15,007 bases of DNA from Chromera velia (GCA_018398765.1 JAHBMJ010002608.1:2501-17507), one strand, 5' to 3'; counted from the stretch's first letter, positions 1 through 8,571 are shown. The notes: generated by a model not told the origin, from the letters alone. Translations and numbers: made by a program.

Positions 1-174
1 CGAAGGCCGGTAAGTGCATGCCGGGGCCCTGCGCCTCGGTTTTTATTACCCCCCCGTGCACCCTACGAAATCGCGTGACATGGCCCCGGAAAGCGAAGCG
101 GGGGGCACTTACCAAACAATCCCCTGAGCCCACACATGCATGCATGGCGAACAGCCCCAGAAAGCAAGAAAAAT

Positions 175-225
175 GGCCCCGGAAAGCGAAGCGGGGAGCA
201 CTTACAAAATAGAAATACCCCAGCC
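175..225 (+). repeat. Inverted repeat arm, left
   Basis: This 50-bp block (GGCCCCGGAAAGCGAAGCGG through AAATAGAAATACCCCAG) is the reverse complement of 771-820. I count 43 of 50 matches, and all seven differences are transitions. A third, partial copy of the same block lies at 79-113 in the same orientation as this arm. The arms are separated by about 545 bp, which would suit a fold-back or MITE-like element. No target-site duplication could be established by eye. Confidence 0.7.
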
Positions 226-261
226 CATATGTATGCACGCTAGTCTTTTACCATCTGACGC

Positions 262-533
262 AAGCAAGCTTGCGAACGGCTCCGGAAAGCAAGAAAAATG
301 AGAACTGCACGATTGACGCACACCGGCCAGTCGACCGTGCGGGTGGTCACGCCAACTCCCCCCCCCGCCCCGCGGGAAAAGCCGCGGAACTCTCCCCCCC
401 CCCTGGGAAAAAACCCCGGGGGTAAGGTGAAACCCATCTGACGCATGCAAGGCGTAAATCAGCCTTTCGGGGCCGAGTTTTTGGTGAAAGATACTGCATG
501 CATGCATACATGCGTGGGTTGGGGTATCTGACA
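262..533 (+). repeat. Direct repeat unit, copy 1
   Basis: First of two direct copies of a roughly 270-bp unit, offset by 273 bp. Over 268-327 it matches 541-600 with six differences by eye, all transitions. It then diverges through C-run and A-run segments and matches again from about 459 (the CAGCCTTTCGGGGCCG block) to about 528. The unit contains runs of C (358-368 and near 394-402) and several CATGCATG-like palindromes. The high GC and homopolymers create spurious long ORFs on both strands. I do not recognise the family. Confidence 0.75.
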
Positions 534-534
534 T

Positions 535-785
535 GAGCAAGCTTGTAAACAGCCCCGGAAAGCAAGAAAAATGAGAACTGCACGATTGACGTACGCCGGC
601 CATGCAGCCTCGCGCCGACCCCCCTCCCACGCGGGGAAAAAGCATGCGCGGAACCTCCCCTTCCCTCAGGAAAAAAAACCGGGGGTAAAAGGTGATACAC
701 ACATGACCCAAATTCAGCCTTTCGGGGCCGGTTTTTTGATAAAAGACACGTTGCGTGCATACACGCGTAGACTAGGGTATTTCTG
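535..785 (+). repeat. Direct repeat unit, copy 2
   Basis: Second copy of the unit at 262-533, in the same orientation. It begins with GCAAGCTTG and the GAAAGCAAGAAAAATGAGAA block and ends in the CAGCCTTTCGGGGCCG block (715-730) plus a GGGTATTTCTG tail. It is slightly shorter than copy 1 because the C-rich middle differs. Its right end runs directly into the inverted arms at 771-868, so the copy is part of a fold-back structure. Confidence 0.7.
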
Positions 786-820
786 TTTTGTAAGTGCCCC
801 CCGTTTCGCTTTCCAGGGCT
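771..820 (-). repeat. Inverted repeat arm, right
   Basis: Reverse-complement partner of 175-225 (and of 79-113). It reads CTAGGGTATTTCTGTTTTGT followed by AAGTGCCCCCCGTTTCGC on the + strand. It sits immediately before a second inverted block at 821-868, so two classes of inverted arm are stacked here. Confidence 0.7.
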
Positions 821-868
821 AAAAACCCGGCCCCGAAAGGCTAAATTTGCAAGATGCGTGCGTCAGAT
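821..868 (-). repeat. Inverted partial copy of the repeat unit end
   Basis: Read on the minus strand, this block starts ATCTGACGCACGCATCTTGC and continues to GCCTTTCGGGGCCGGGTTTT. It matches the + strand at 436-482. Its inner half (822-846) is also complementary to 711-738 in copy 2, so 711-846 can form a hairpin with a loop of about 84 nt. Confidence 0.65.
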
Positions 869-873
869 TGTGA

Positions 874-1552
874 AAGTAAACGATGGTCCCGTTCCTGGTC
901 AGATTTACGGAGGGTAAATTCCGGTCCTGGCCTTTCCATTCGTCCCTTCGCCCCAAGCCAGAGAAAGGAGCGACGCGCGTATGCGGCGGCCCGGCCATAC
1001 GGGGTGGTGGGGTGCCTGCGACAGAGGTATACATGTTATGAGTTCTATGGTATAGCCTGCATGCACTTTGGCATAAGAAATACACCTGAGGCACTCACCG
1101 TAGTGGTGTGTGCTCCGGGCCTTCATATTAGATTTAATTAAAACGATGGTGCGGTTACGCTATCAGAGGCTTCAGAATTAATTCAGGTCAAATTAATTTG
1201 CAGACAGTCAGACAGACGTGCACGGCAGTTTCCGTCTGTCTAAGTGAGAGACTTGACCTAGGGATTGATAGAGCTTCATATGTAGGAACTGTACTGTGCC
1301 CTATGTGTTTCTATAGTTCTCTTGTGCTCTGAGTATTGTACGAGGCTACCAGCCGGACTTCCGAGCTTTCTGTGGACTGTGGGGGTTTATAGATTTTCTG
1401 TCTGGTGAAAAGACTTATCAAATATTTATTTCCATCCATCTGTATCGGTCTAGACGAGTGCGTTAGGTCAACGTATTCGCTGTGGTCCTCTAGTAGGAGA
1501 GGGCCAGGAATTTGGGAGTATAGCAGTTTAAGGAGTCCTCTAAACAGGCTAG
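874..1552. other. Non-coding stretch with no clear gene
   Basis: No coherent reading frame stands out; the short ORFs here have no recognisable content. Notable details are the 12-mer GAGGCACTCACC at 1088-1099, which recurs at 7294-7305, an AT-rich patch near 1130-1200, and the small hairpin at 1210-1241. The last 150 bp run up to the start of the coding relic. Confidence 0.6.
1210..1241. repeat. Small hairpin, 9-bp stem
   Basis: AGACAGACG at 1210-1218 is the exact reverse complement of CGTCTGTCT at 1233-1241, with a 14-nt loop. The left arm lies in a short GACA-rich run. It may be no more than degenerate microsatellite sequence. Confidence 0.5.
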
Positions 1553-1858
1553 AGGATCGACACGGGAGGGCCCATAGGATTCCACTGGAGGAACCTCGAG
1601 AGAGGTGAGACTCTACTTTTCACTGGCGCCGTCACTGAGAAAGTCTCCCGTTGTGATTCCGACAACATTCCCCTTGCTGTTTCCCCGATTCCCTACTGTA
1701 GGTGACATACCATAGGTCTCAAAAAGAATACTCCCCACGAGTGTGTCGCGATCAAGGGGATAGTGGGCGTCTTCGGCCTCACAGACGATGCGGACATCAT
1801 CGAGTGCGTACAGCAATACGCAGATGCTGTTGCCATTCTCGGTGACTCGGACGAGTGG
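1553..1858 (+). pseudogene. N-terminal part of the Gag-like relic
   Basis: In the register that leads into the 1892-3427 ORF, coding-like sequence runs from after TAG 1550-1552 (RIDTGGPIGFHWRNLERG). It continues across a TGA at 1703-1705 to a TGA at 1859-1861. The part just before the second stop (GLTDDADIIECVQQYADAV) looks like a folded alpha/beta segment. The continuity of register on both sides of the two stops is why I treat this as the upstream part of the same protein. No start codon can be chosen. Confidence 0.45.
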
Positions 1859-1861
1859 TGA

Positions 1862-3427
1862 GGTGGGCTCACCCTCACCAACAGGAACAAGGTGGGGGTC
1901 AACGTCAAGCATTACGTCGCAAGGACCGAGGTGGAAGTGCTGAAGAAGGTGGTGGAACGGATGCCCCACCTCAGCTTGGAAGTCTCTGAGCAGCTCCGGA
2001 TTTTTCATAGGCACGTTGTGGACTGTGTCTCTCTACCCGACGCGGAGTGGATGAAGAGGTATCTGCAGCGGACCGACGTCCTGAGAATGGGCAAGGTGAG
2101 GATCATGGACATCAGGGAGCTTCTCTCACGCCGAGAGAAGGGGAAAATCACTGGTCCCCAGTTGAAGTCCCTAAACGAGCAGATCCTCTACCTGCAGACT
2201 CTGAAGGAACCCTCTTCCCTCTCCCTGTCTCGCCATGTTGTGTTTTCTTCAGGTGAGGAGCTCCATGGGGGAGCCCCATCCAGTGAGCAGCGTCCGGCCT
2301 CTGCTGAACGGGTCAGCAGTAGCAGTAGCAGCAGTAGTTCTGATAGGGGGGTGCAGGTGGTCGGTGTGCGACCTGACTTAGCCGTGCTAGAGAAGAAAAG
2401 GAAGCAGTACGAGGACCTCGTGGCTGAGATTTCAGGTATCAACGCCGACCGAGGTTCTGACAAGGTCCGAATTCTGGAGATTCAGAAGGAAGAGAATGAC
2501 ATGATGAGCAGTATACCCAAGAGGGATAGTTTTCCTGAGGGGTCCAAAGGGAAGGAGGAGTATGCAACAGAGCTGGCAGCCTGGGCCGAGAAGAAAGAGA
2601 TCTTCAACGCTGTGAAAGCCGACAAGGACACGCTGGTAGCGACCCTGCAAGGTCACATCGACCAGGTAGCGTCAGACATATTTGGTCTCAACAAGCAGGC
2701 TGAGAGACTCCGCAAGGAGATAAACGCGCTCTCTCCTCCTCCCCAGGCTAAGGGTATCCCTGGGGGTGCTGCTGAAGGCCGCCTGCCTTCGGTGTTCCAG
2801 ATAACCCCCCTAACGGGTGGGAGGGTGTATCCTGGAGTGTCTCCCCCTGACCCTGCGACGGTGTCTGTAGGTGGGAGGGTGCATACTGGTGATGTCGGGG
2901 CTTCGGGGGCTCCTGACATCTTCTCCTTCCTGGGAGTTAGGGAGTCGAGTGGGACTCGGGGGAGGCCGAAGTGTGACCCTAAGGATCTTCTCATCGCTTA
3001 CACACTGGAGGAGATCTTGACATTGGTTCTGAGGACCTTTGTGGAGATGCGCGATAAGGTCGTGGCGATGATCTTCGCACACTTTTTCAAGACCATCCAG
3101 TACTCGACCTCTGCTCTTGTCCTGGAATATGAGAGGATTGCCTGTCAGCTCTGTAAGTTTGGGACTTACACAGAGCTGCTGGCACATCACAAGCGTCTCC
3201 TGAACCACCTGGTTGAGGAGAACATCGTCCACGGGCTTGGAATGAAGTATAGGTTTGGGCTTCTAATGGCATACCTGCCGAACGACCTCATAATGAGGTG
3301 GCAGGAGAGACAAACCCCAGTGGACCTCACGAGCGAAGTGGAGATCACAAAAGAGATCTACGCCATCGCTACCCAGGCAGAGACCTTTAACAAGTCTCTC
3401 GGCGATGCTTGGGACTGGGGCCTATAG
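1862..3427 (+). pseudogene. Gag-like protein, coiled-coil and capsid-like part
   Basis: The longest open stretch in the window: about 520 codons, with no ATG at the left end. A helical, charged N-terminal part (about 1892-2220) is followed by a poly-Ser run at about 2311-2343. Next come a long Lys/Glu-rich coiled coil (about 2380-2740) and a Pro/Gly-rich linker (2745-2960). The last part is an alpha-helical region with regularly spaced Leu, Phe and Trp (about 2970-3400). That last region is the size and character of a retroelement capsid domain, and its position just before a basic linker and zinc knuckles supports the reading. No sequence motif proves it. It ends at TAG 3425-3427, but the next register is already open from 3391, so this is a frame change rather than a natural end. 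A possible internal intron (GGTGAGGAG near 2251) was considered but is not needed. Confidence 0.6.
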
Positions 3428-4275
3428 TCAAAGGAGCTCTCGTTGAGGACTTAAAAAGAGAATGGGAACAGAACGTGGCAACCTTCGGCGTGAAGGACTC
3501 GGGGGGTGCTTCGCGGGGGGGCATCATTCTAAAGGTTCCTTTCGTGGCGTTCGCAGGGCCTGGAGGAGTCCCGCCTAGAGTCCCGCAGAGGAAGTCCCTT
3601 TCCAAGGCAAAGGGAGGGAAACCCTCTGAAGGAAAGACCCCTAACTCTGGTGGGAAGGGCAGAGGCAGCTCCGATCACAGTTTTGGAGGCGGTAAGCAGG
3701 GCGGTGCTGGCGGGGGTTCTAGAAAGGGGGATGACGGGGGGAGCTCCAATCGGGGACGCTCTCTTATATCTAATTCCTCTGCTTCTTCCAGTCGATACAA
3801 TGACAAGGGGGTGGAAGGAAAGGACTGTCCTCCCACTTAGGCCGTTGTTAACCCCAGAGGCCCCAACAGGAATCCCGTTCTCGATCGCTATAGTGTCCGA
3901 CATCGGGATGGGACCGGATCGAACGCGTTTATTGGGACGATGGCGGGTCCTGGAGAAACTCTCATCAAGCCCGGTCAGTGGGATGGAGAGTTTGAGTCTT
4001 TGTGAGATAAGGCGTATTGGGATCATTCCAGCAGGAAGAGCTTTCCCCATAGGTACCGCACTGGGCAGTGCCTGAGATGCAACCGTCCGGACGGATATGC
4101 AGAGTGGGCGGGCCACAGGGCCTGTCCTTGGATTCGGAAGAAGAACGGCTGCCCAGCGTATAAAACAATGGGCCATGCTCCTAACAACTGCCCTGACGAG
4201 AATGTAAAGAAACGATGGATGATGAAGCAGATGGATGAGAAGGCAGGACAAGGGCGGCTTCGGGGGCTGTCCTAA
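3391..4275 (+). pseudogene. Gag-like relic: basic linker and zinc-knuckle region
   Basis: In the -1 register relative to the upstream part, a Gly/Ser/Lys/Arg-rich stretch (3560-3800) leads to a nucleocapsid-like region, interrupted by TAG 3838 and TGA 4003. Two Cys/His clusters follow. The first is C-x2-C-x11-H-x2-C (4069, 4078, 4114, 4123) and is not canonical. The second is C-x2-Y-x4-H-x4-C (4150, 4159, 4174, 4189). The second has exactly the CCHC zinc-knuckle spacing, but its second Cys is Tyr (TAT, one base from TGT). CCHC knuckles of this spacing bind nucleic acid in retroelement nucleocapsids; this one probably could not bind zinc normally. The stretch ends at TAA 4273. Confidence 0.6.
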
Positions 4276-4834
4276 AAGTCCTCTGAGAGGAGGAGGCCAT
4301 GGAGACGGCTCCGGAGACCGTCAAGGTTCTCCCTATCCTGGTCATGGGGGCGGCTCAGGGGGGAGAGGAGGCGGTGGAGGTCGCGGCCATGGTGGGTGCA
4401 CCCTTTCTCCCGGCAGGTTCAACAACGAAAACTTCGAGAAGAAGAACTCAGACTCCAGACAGGCGCAGCGGGGGGGTAGTGTCCCTCTTGTGTCCTCGCA
4501 GAAGGTCGATCCTGGGGGTCAAGACGACGATGATGTTATCGTAGTGACGGGTGGCGTCTCACATAGGAAGGAGGACTCGTTCAACCTGACCAACCACGCG
4601 TCCAAGGGTGAAGAGAAGATCCCTCATGGGGAGGGGTCTCTCGGTAGGGTCCACTTTGCCGACCAGCTTGGCCTTCCTTTGTGCTACGAGCCGGGGGCCA
4701 AGTACTCACCCGACTACGATATAACGACTTTCCCTGTGTGGCATGAGGGGGCTATGGAGCGCCTCTCTGCTTGGGATCCTGTTGGGTTGCACACAGAGGT
4801 CGATGTATGGAGAGAAGGAGTCCGTGGAGCGTGA
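4235..4834 (+). pseudogene. Gag-like relic: Gly-rich tail and following segment
   Basis: The register returns to that of the 1862-3427 part, overlapping the previous segment over 4235-4275. It starts with a Gly/Arg/His-rich run (about 4260-4410), of the RGG-like kind that often binds RNA. An acidic patch follows with four consecutive Asp codons (about 4526-4537), then a more ordinary globular stretch (4630-4830). The ATG at 4235 is unlikely to be a real start because the frame change lies beside it. It ends at TGA 4832-4834, and coding-like sequence continues beyond in the same register. Confidence 0.5.
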
Positions 4835-5614
4835 AAAACGCTCTTGTTCGATGAGCCTGAACAGACAGGCTTGGAATGAATGGGGTGGGCTATCTTCCCG
4901 GCAGGCTTAGAGACTTGCATGACGGTCACACAAGCCTTCCAGTCTGAGTTCACCGCAGGAGGAGTCAAGCGCATCAAGGATATGATGGAGGAGCATGACC
5001 CCTATCTTCCTGAGATCATCTCTCACACACGGGGACCGGAAGACGAGACCACCATAGGTGCGGTGCCCTCTGGTGCAAAGTCTGCTGTCTACATAGTCGC
5101 CCAGTATGAGAAAGAGCTGATGAACGACCCGAGCAGGACCCGGCATCGGGCTGGGTTTCCAGAAAAGTTCGAGGTCTACAAGGTTTCGGGAAATTCGAGA
5201 TCCCTGAACCCCGAGCTCGTCGAGTACAGGGTCCTCAAGGTCCATATTGACTCCTGTACGTTCGGGAACCTTATCTCCTGGAGAAAGGTGAGGGGTCTTA
5301 TCCGTGCCTTTGGGGAGCTGGATATCCTGGACTAGACGGGTTTGTTTTCGGGGAGCATTGGGGAGGAGGGAGATGGGCCCCCAGACGGGGGGCTGTCCAG
5401 GAGGTTGAGGCACCGGCACTATGAGCATCTTATCACGGGACAAGATTTCATTGAGTGGAAGGTGCGGTTGGAGATGCTCCTCCAGTCATGGGGACTAGGG
5501 GATGAAGCGGTGTTCTCCTGTCCTACGGTTCTTGGCATCCGGTTCGGGACTCACGCCCCTTCCGGCGCTCCCAAGAACATTGTCATCCCTTGCCTCCTCT
5601 ACACGGTCGATTAG
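4835..5614 (+). pseudogene. Unassigned coding segment of the relic
   Basis: Same register as 4235-4834, crossing TGA 4877 and TAG 5333 and ending at TAG 5612. The 4880-5335 part is a mixed alpha/beta sequence I cannot assign. The 5336-5614 part contains the phrase [20 protein letters not shown] (about 5426-5485). It resembles the start of Gag proteins of the Ty1/copia class, where a Leu-x-Gly-x-Asn/Asp-[FY]-x2-Trp-x6-Leu pattern is common. That resemblance is a single short motif and is weak. No protease or polymerase motif was seen. Confidence 0.4.
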
Positions 5615-6226
5615 CCGAACCTCCCTGACGTGCTGATTCGCAATGCTCCTGGTGCAGGTCTCTTTGTCCCTCGTTCAGTGACGAAGGATGTTCTTCCCAC
5701 ATACCGTGCATGGGCAGAGAGAACAAAGGAGGAGGACAGATCTTATATGGGGTGAGGCTGTCTATGGAACTCATGTATCAGGAGGAGGTGCGACAGGGAA
5801 TTCCGCAGGTAGATGTTGAGGTCATGTACACCCCCTTCAAGGTGGGAGCTCCGAAGGCCTGCATCATCCACAAGCCTTGGAGGGACAGGCCAGACGGGTA
5901 CGGCCTCAACCACCTCCCTCGGGCAGTGTACGATCGCAGCCTGTACCACAAGGCCGTCCCCAACGAGTCCTTTGAGCACTTCCTTGGGGGGGGTCCCCAA
6001 GGCGGGTCCTGCAGGTACTGGTTCCAGTCCTAGGTTCCAGTCACTGCAGGAGGTATGGGACCGGCAGAATAAGGTGCGGCAGTTGAGGCAGGAGAGAGAT
6101 CCTTATGAAAGGATTCCCAAACACTCTTTCCCTGGGGAGGAGAAGAAGAGGTCGGCCAAGAAGGACTTCAGAGCCACATCTGACGGCATTGAGGTCCCAG
6201 TGGCTGCTTACCCGATCACGTATTAG
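5615..6226 (+). pseudogene. C-terminal coding segment of the relic
   Basis: The upstream register continues to a TGA near 5753. From about 5710-5755 the -1 register takes over, with a coherent stretch to about 5985. At a run of eight G (5986-5993) the register shifts back by one base, and coding-like sequence rich in Lys, Arg and Glu continues to TAG 6224-6226. The G run is an obvious site for a one-base expansion. I do not recognise the protein. A further phrase at 6296-6370 may be residual coding sequence but is too short to judge. Confidence 0.4.
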
Positions 6227-6375
6227 GTCGTCAGTGGATGAACTGCTGCTGAGCTGGCAGACACGGACTACTGCCAGTAAGGTCCCTTTATCTCGGTGAG
6301 AAAGTTTGACAATAGGGGCGCTGCCCACTTCAAACCATGGGACTACGGGTACGAACGGACACACCTGACAGTGAG

Positions 6376-6819
6376 GGCGTTATATATAAAGGCGTTTTGT
6401 CCAAGGGGCAACGCTCCTAGGGTGTTGTATTATATATATAAGGTCTTAAACAGGCTATACCCCTTCATTATCCTTCATTGACAAAAAAATGAGCTAAACT
6501 CACGAATATGTATCAGCCCACACCCTTTAATATATCAAAATCTAGTTGTTAGATCAAAATCAAATATGATTCATTCATTCTTATCTGTTGTGAAAGAAGA
6601 TAGAAGAAGGTCCTTATCGGCATACATGTCTGAATAAAATAGCTTTTAAACACTCGTCCATTACCGTGGAAAGCGCTCTCCTAACGCCTACCTACAACCT
6701 GCTACACCTCTACAGGGGCGTTGTATATAGCCGTCGGCCGGAGGCCAACGCCCCCCCCCCGAGGCGCTATATAGATGCAAAGCCGACAACGCCCCTTAAT
6801 TCATAAGGTGTTGTATTAG
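6376..6819. repeat. Dispersed GGYGTTRTAT motif, four copies plus inverted ones
   Basis: GGCGTTATATATA (6376-6388), GGTGTTGTATTATATATA (from 6421), GGCGTTGTATATAG (6717-6730) and GGTGTTGTATTAG (6807-6819) are related words on the + strand. Inverted partners ACAACGCCCC (6787-6796) and CCAACGCCCC (6746-6755) lie between the last two. AGGGGCGTTGT at 6714-6724 and ACAACGCCCCT at 6787-6797 can pair, giving a hairpin around the 10-C run. Confidence 0.55.
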
Positions 6820-6856
6820 CAATTCTAGACCCCTAGGGATACATCCAACTAGTTGG

Positions 6857-7304
6857 CTGAGTGCCTCGGGGGGGCATTTATAGGGGGTCGGACATAATTT
6901 GATTATTGCAAACTATCAGGGGCTTGGGCATGTCTTATCTGCGTGGCCGGCGGGGGCCGTGGCAACACGCATAAAATGTACCTAGAAAATGTGCTTTTCG
7001 AGACTGCATACGCGCTACATACAACTCCGTGCAAGTTACTTGAGGGGTATGCATCATGACGTACGAGCAGAGTAATACAATCGCGGCTCTATGCGAGTTG
7101 CTTGAGGGGCATATTTTAGAATCAGGGCGACACCGTGACACACAGACAAACACCTAACCCCCCCCCCCAAAAATGAAAAAATACGTTATGCGAGTGCGTG
7201 CGATCTCAAGGCCTCTCGGCTGATCTTAGCAGAGCTGAGCTGCCCCCCGAGGCGACGTATGTGGCTAGATCAAACCGTGTACCGATGCCCCCCGAGGCAC
7301 TCAC
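6857..7304. repeat. Possible MITE-like element with short inverted ends
   Basis: GAGTGCCTCGGGGGGGCA (6859-6876) is a near-perfect reverse complement of TGCCCCCCGAGGCACTC (7286-7302). The arms enclose about 410 bp. A further direct copy, TGCCCCCCGAGGCGACG, lies at 7241-7257, and CCCCCCGAGGC also occurs at 6755-6765. No target-site duplication could be seen, so this may simply be a common GC-rich word in this genome. Confidence 0.35.
7030..7116 (+). repeat. Tandem pair of 25-bp repeats
   Basis: TGCAAGTTACTTGAGGGGTA at 7030-7049 and TGCGAGTTGCTTGAGGGGCA at 7092-7111 match with only transitions between them, offset by 62 bp. The function is unknown. Confidence 0.55.
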
Positions 7305-7560
7305 CCATGTACTATTATAAGAAGTAACACGTATGCATCCTGAGGAATTAATGGACATGCATACAGCTAGAGAGTCTTCTCTATAGTTGTCTTACTATTA
7401 TATACACCTGCATGAGTACCGGAGATTCAGTCGTCTTTTTATGTACTAATCCCGTCGGACAGAGAGAGATGGACGAAAACTTTTTGTCCTAAAGCTTTTA
7501 TGACTTATTAGGCCAAAAAGCTGCCACAGTTTTCTTCTGAGCAGCTGTGTCTGTACTTGT

Positions 7561-8121
7561 CCTTCTGTGCATCGGTGCGAAAGGCATTCTCAACCATTTT
7601 TCAGCCATTCGATCGGTCACATGGAGAACAGCTTTCCATTTTTTTCTGCTGGGTCGGGGGATGGCGGCTTTTTGACAGGTCTGTCAGCAAACTTGACGAC
7701 AGTGAAGCAAAAGTGATGTTGAAACATGCATCTATTCGATGCGATGCCATGATATAAGTACGGGATGAAGGATCAATGTGAAGGGAGGGTGACCATGAAC
7801 AGAGTAAGCAAGCTGATACTGTTTCCCTTTTAGGTTCTTGCGCCCATGCACATCTGCTTGTGAAGAATTGCTTTTCAAAGCGTTCGTTCTGGGGGCTCTC
7901 TGTATCAACTAATTGCTGGTCCACTGTCGGCTACATGCACTTCAGTCGGTTTGTGTCACTATTTGAGCTGAATATTCGGTGATGCTTTCTGTTATGATCC
8001 AGAATTGGGAGCAGCTTTTGCTGTCATCTTCTTACTCATGCAGCTTCCACGCCTACTTACATGCTTTGCTGCAGCGCCCTCCATATATGCAGTTGGTGCG
8101 CTTCCACCACAGTCGCGCCGA
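7561..8121. other. No supported gene; possible intron or upstream sequence
   Basis: Only short ORFs lie here. Several acceptor-like CAG sites after pyrimidine-rich sequence (near 8040, 8073, 8091 and 8111) precede the coding-like exon at 8122-8251. This stretch may therefore be the upstream intron of that remnant. I see no other structure. Confidence 0.4.
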
Positions 8122-8571
8122 AAGAAAAAACTGGAGGACGCGTTTACTTAGGCATGTCTCCAGAGCTTCCAGCATGACGGAGAAGAGCTGAACCTCTGGC
8201 TGGACTGGTCTGGTGACGGCTCCCCTCCTCTGAATGCCATCTGTTTCTGGGGTGAGTGTGGTGCTCCTTTGGGCAGTGGGGAAGTAGCCTGTGTATGTTT
8301 CAATGTGGTGGAAGTCTCAAACGGAGCTCAGGGTTATAAGACAGAATACAGAAGTGTTCCTTTTACCTTTCCACCCGACGCCTTCTCAACTGTTTTTGTT
8401 TCTGTTTCTTTGTTTTTTCAGGTGAAAGTGGTCGCCAGATGATGCGCCGTATGGGAAGGAGCAAGGAGAAGAGCAGGCTCGAGGAGCGCGAGAAGACTCT
8501 AAAGGTGGTAGGAAAGACGTAACAAGAAAATCGCAAGGTTCAAACAGCTCTTCGCCACTTAAAAGTTTCTG
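8122..8571 (+). pseudogene. Two-exon gene remnant with charged helical tail
   Basis: Exon A (about 8122-8251) reads as a coherent frame beginning with basic RRKKK and ending LNAICFWG, but has an in-frame TAG at 8149-8151. A GTGAGT donor at 8252 and a TTTTTTCAG acceptor ending at 8421 give a 170-nt intron that joins in phase 1. Exon B (from 8422) is rich in Arg, Lys and Glu with heptad-like Leu. It continues in the same frame past a TAA at 8520-8522 to a GTCAGT donor at 8572. The tail resembles a coiled coil or weak basic-zipper helix. An alternative donor at 8506 would remove the TAA. I do not recognise the protein. Two stops in an otherwise sensible frame suggest decay. Confidence 0.4.
8252..8421 (+). 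other. Predicted 170-nt spliceosomal intron
   Basis: It begins GTGAGT and ends in TTTGTTTTTTCAG, preceded by a T-rich tract (8385-8418). The flanking coding-like frames match in phase 1. This is one of the cleaner splice-site pairs in the window. Confidence 0.55.

Larger units (their letters stand above)
1553..6226 (+). mobile_element. Decayed Gag-like retroelement relic
   Basis: A single coding-like stretch of about 4.7 kb on the + strand can be followed through stops and frame changes by protein-like composition (G/C-ending codons, few repeats). The order of parts fits an LTR-retrotransposon Gag: coiled coil, capsid-like helical region, Gly/Ser/Arg-rich linker, zinc-knuckle region, then a Gly-rich tail. 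Some 1.9 kb of unassigned coding-like sequence follows. The frame alternates only between two registers. In-frame stops lie at 1703, 1859, 3838, 4003, 4832, 4877, 5333, 5612 and about 5753. I saw no aspartic-protease D[ST]G, no YxDD reverse-transcriptase motif, no integrase HHCC and no flanking LTRs. The label therefore rests on the Gag-like part only. It could also be a decayed Gag-derived host gene. Confidence 0.55.
6227..7560. other. Intergenic region rich in short GC-rich repeats
   Basis: No supported gene. The region is AT-rich at 6480-6660. It then carries clustered motifs described separately: four copies of a GGYGTTRTAT word, four CCCCCCGAGGC-type words in both orientations, and a tandem pair of 25-bp repeats. 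Runs of ten C lie at 6751-6760 and near 7159-7168. Short ORFs here have no recognisable content. Confidence 0.6.

Noticed and set aside
202-760. Minus-strand ORFs of 137 and 169 codons
   Set aside because: They lie across the GC-rich repeat units, are Arg/Gly/Pro-rich, and owe their length to repeated sequence; there is no domain content.
262-785. CRISPR-like array
   Set aside because: There are only two long direct copies with no regular short repeats and spacers, and the context is eukaryotic.
1624-1632. TGGCGCCGT resembling the start of an LTR-retroelement primer-binding site
   Set aside because: Only 9 nt fit a tRNA 3' end. The site lies inside a coding-like frame that continues on both sides, and no LTR ends just upstream.
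1613-2014. 133-codon minus-strand ORF
   Set aside because: It mirrors the start of the Gag-like relic, whose + strand register is continuous over several kilobases. It has no domain of its own.
3391-3427. Programmed -1 frameshift between the capsid-like and zinc-knuckle parts
   Set aside because: The overlap has no X XXY YYZ slippery heptamer in the correct register. The neighbouring stops show that the element is decaying anyway.
7200-7240. Resemblance to the 5' end of U2 snRNA (GGCCTCTCGGCTGATCTTA)
   Set aside because: Only a short, gapped match. The conserved branch-site-pairing segment that should follow is absent.
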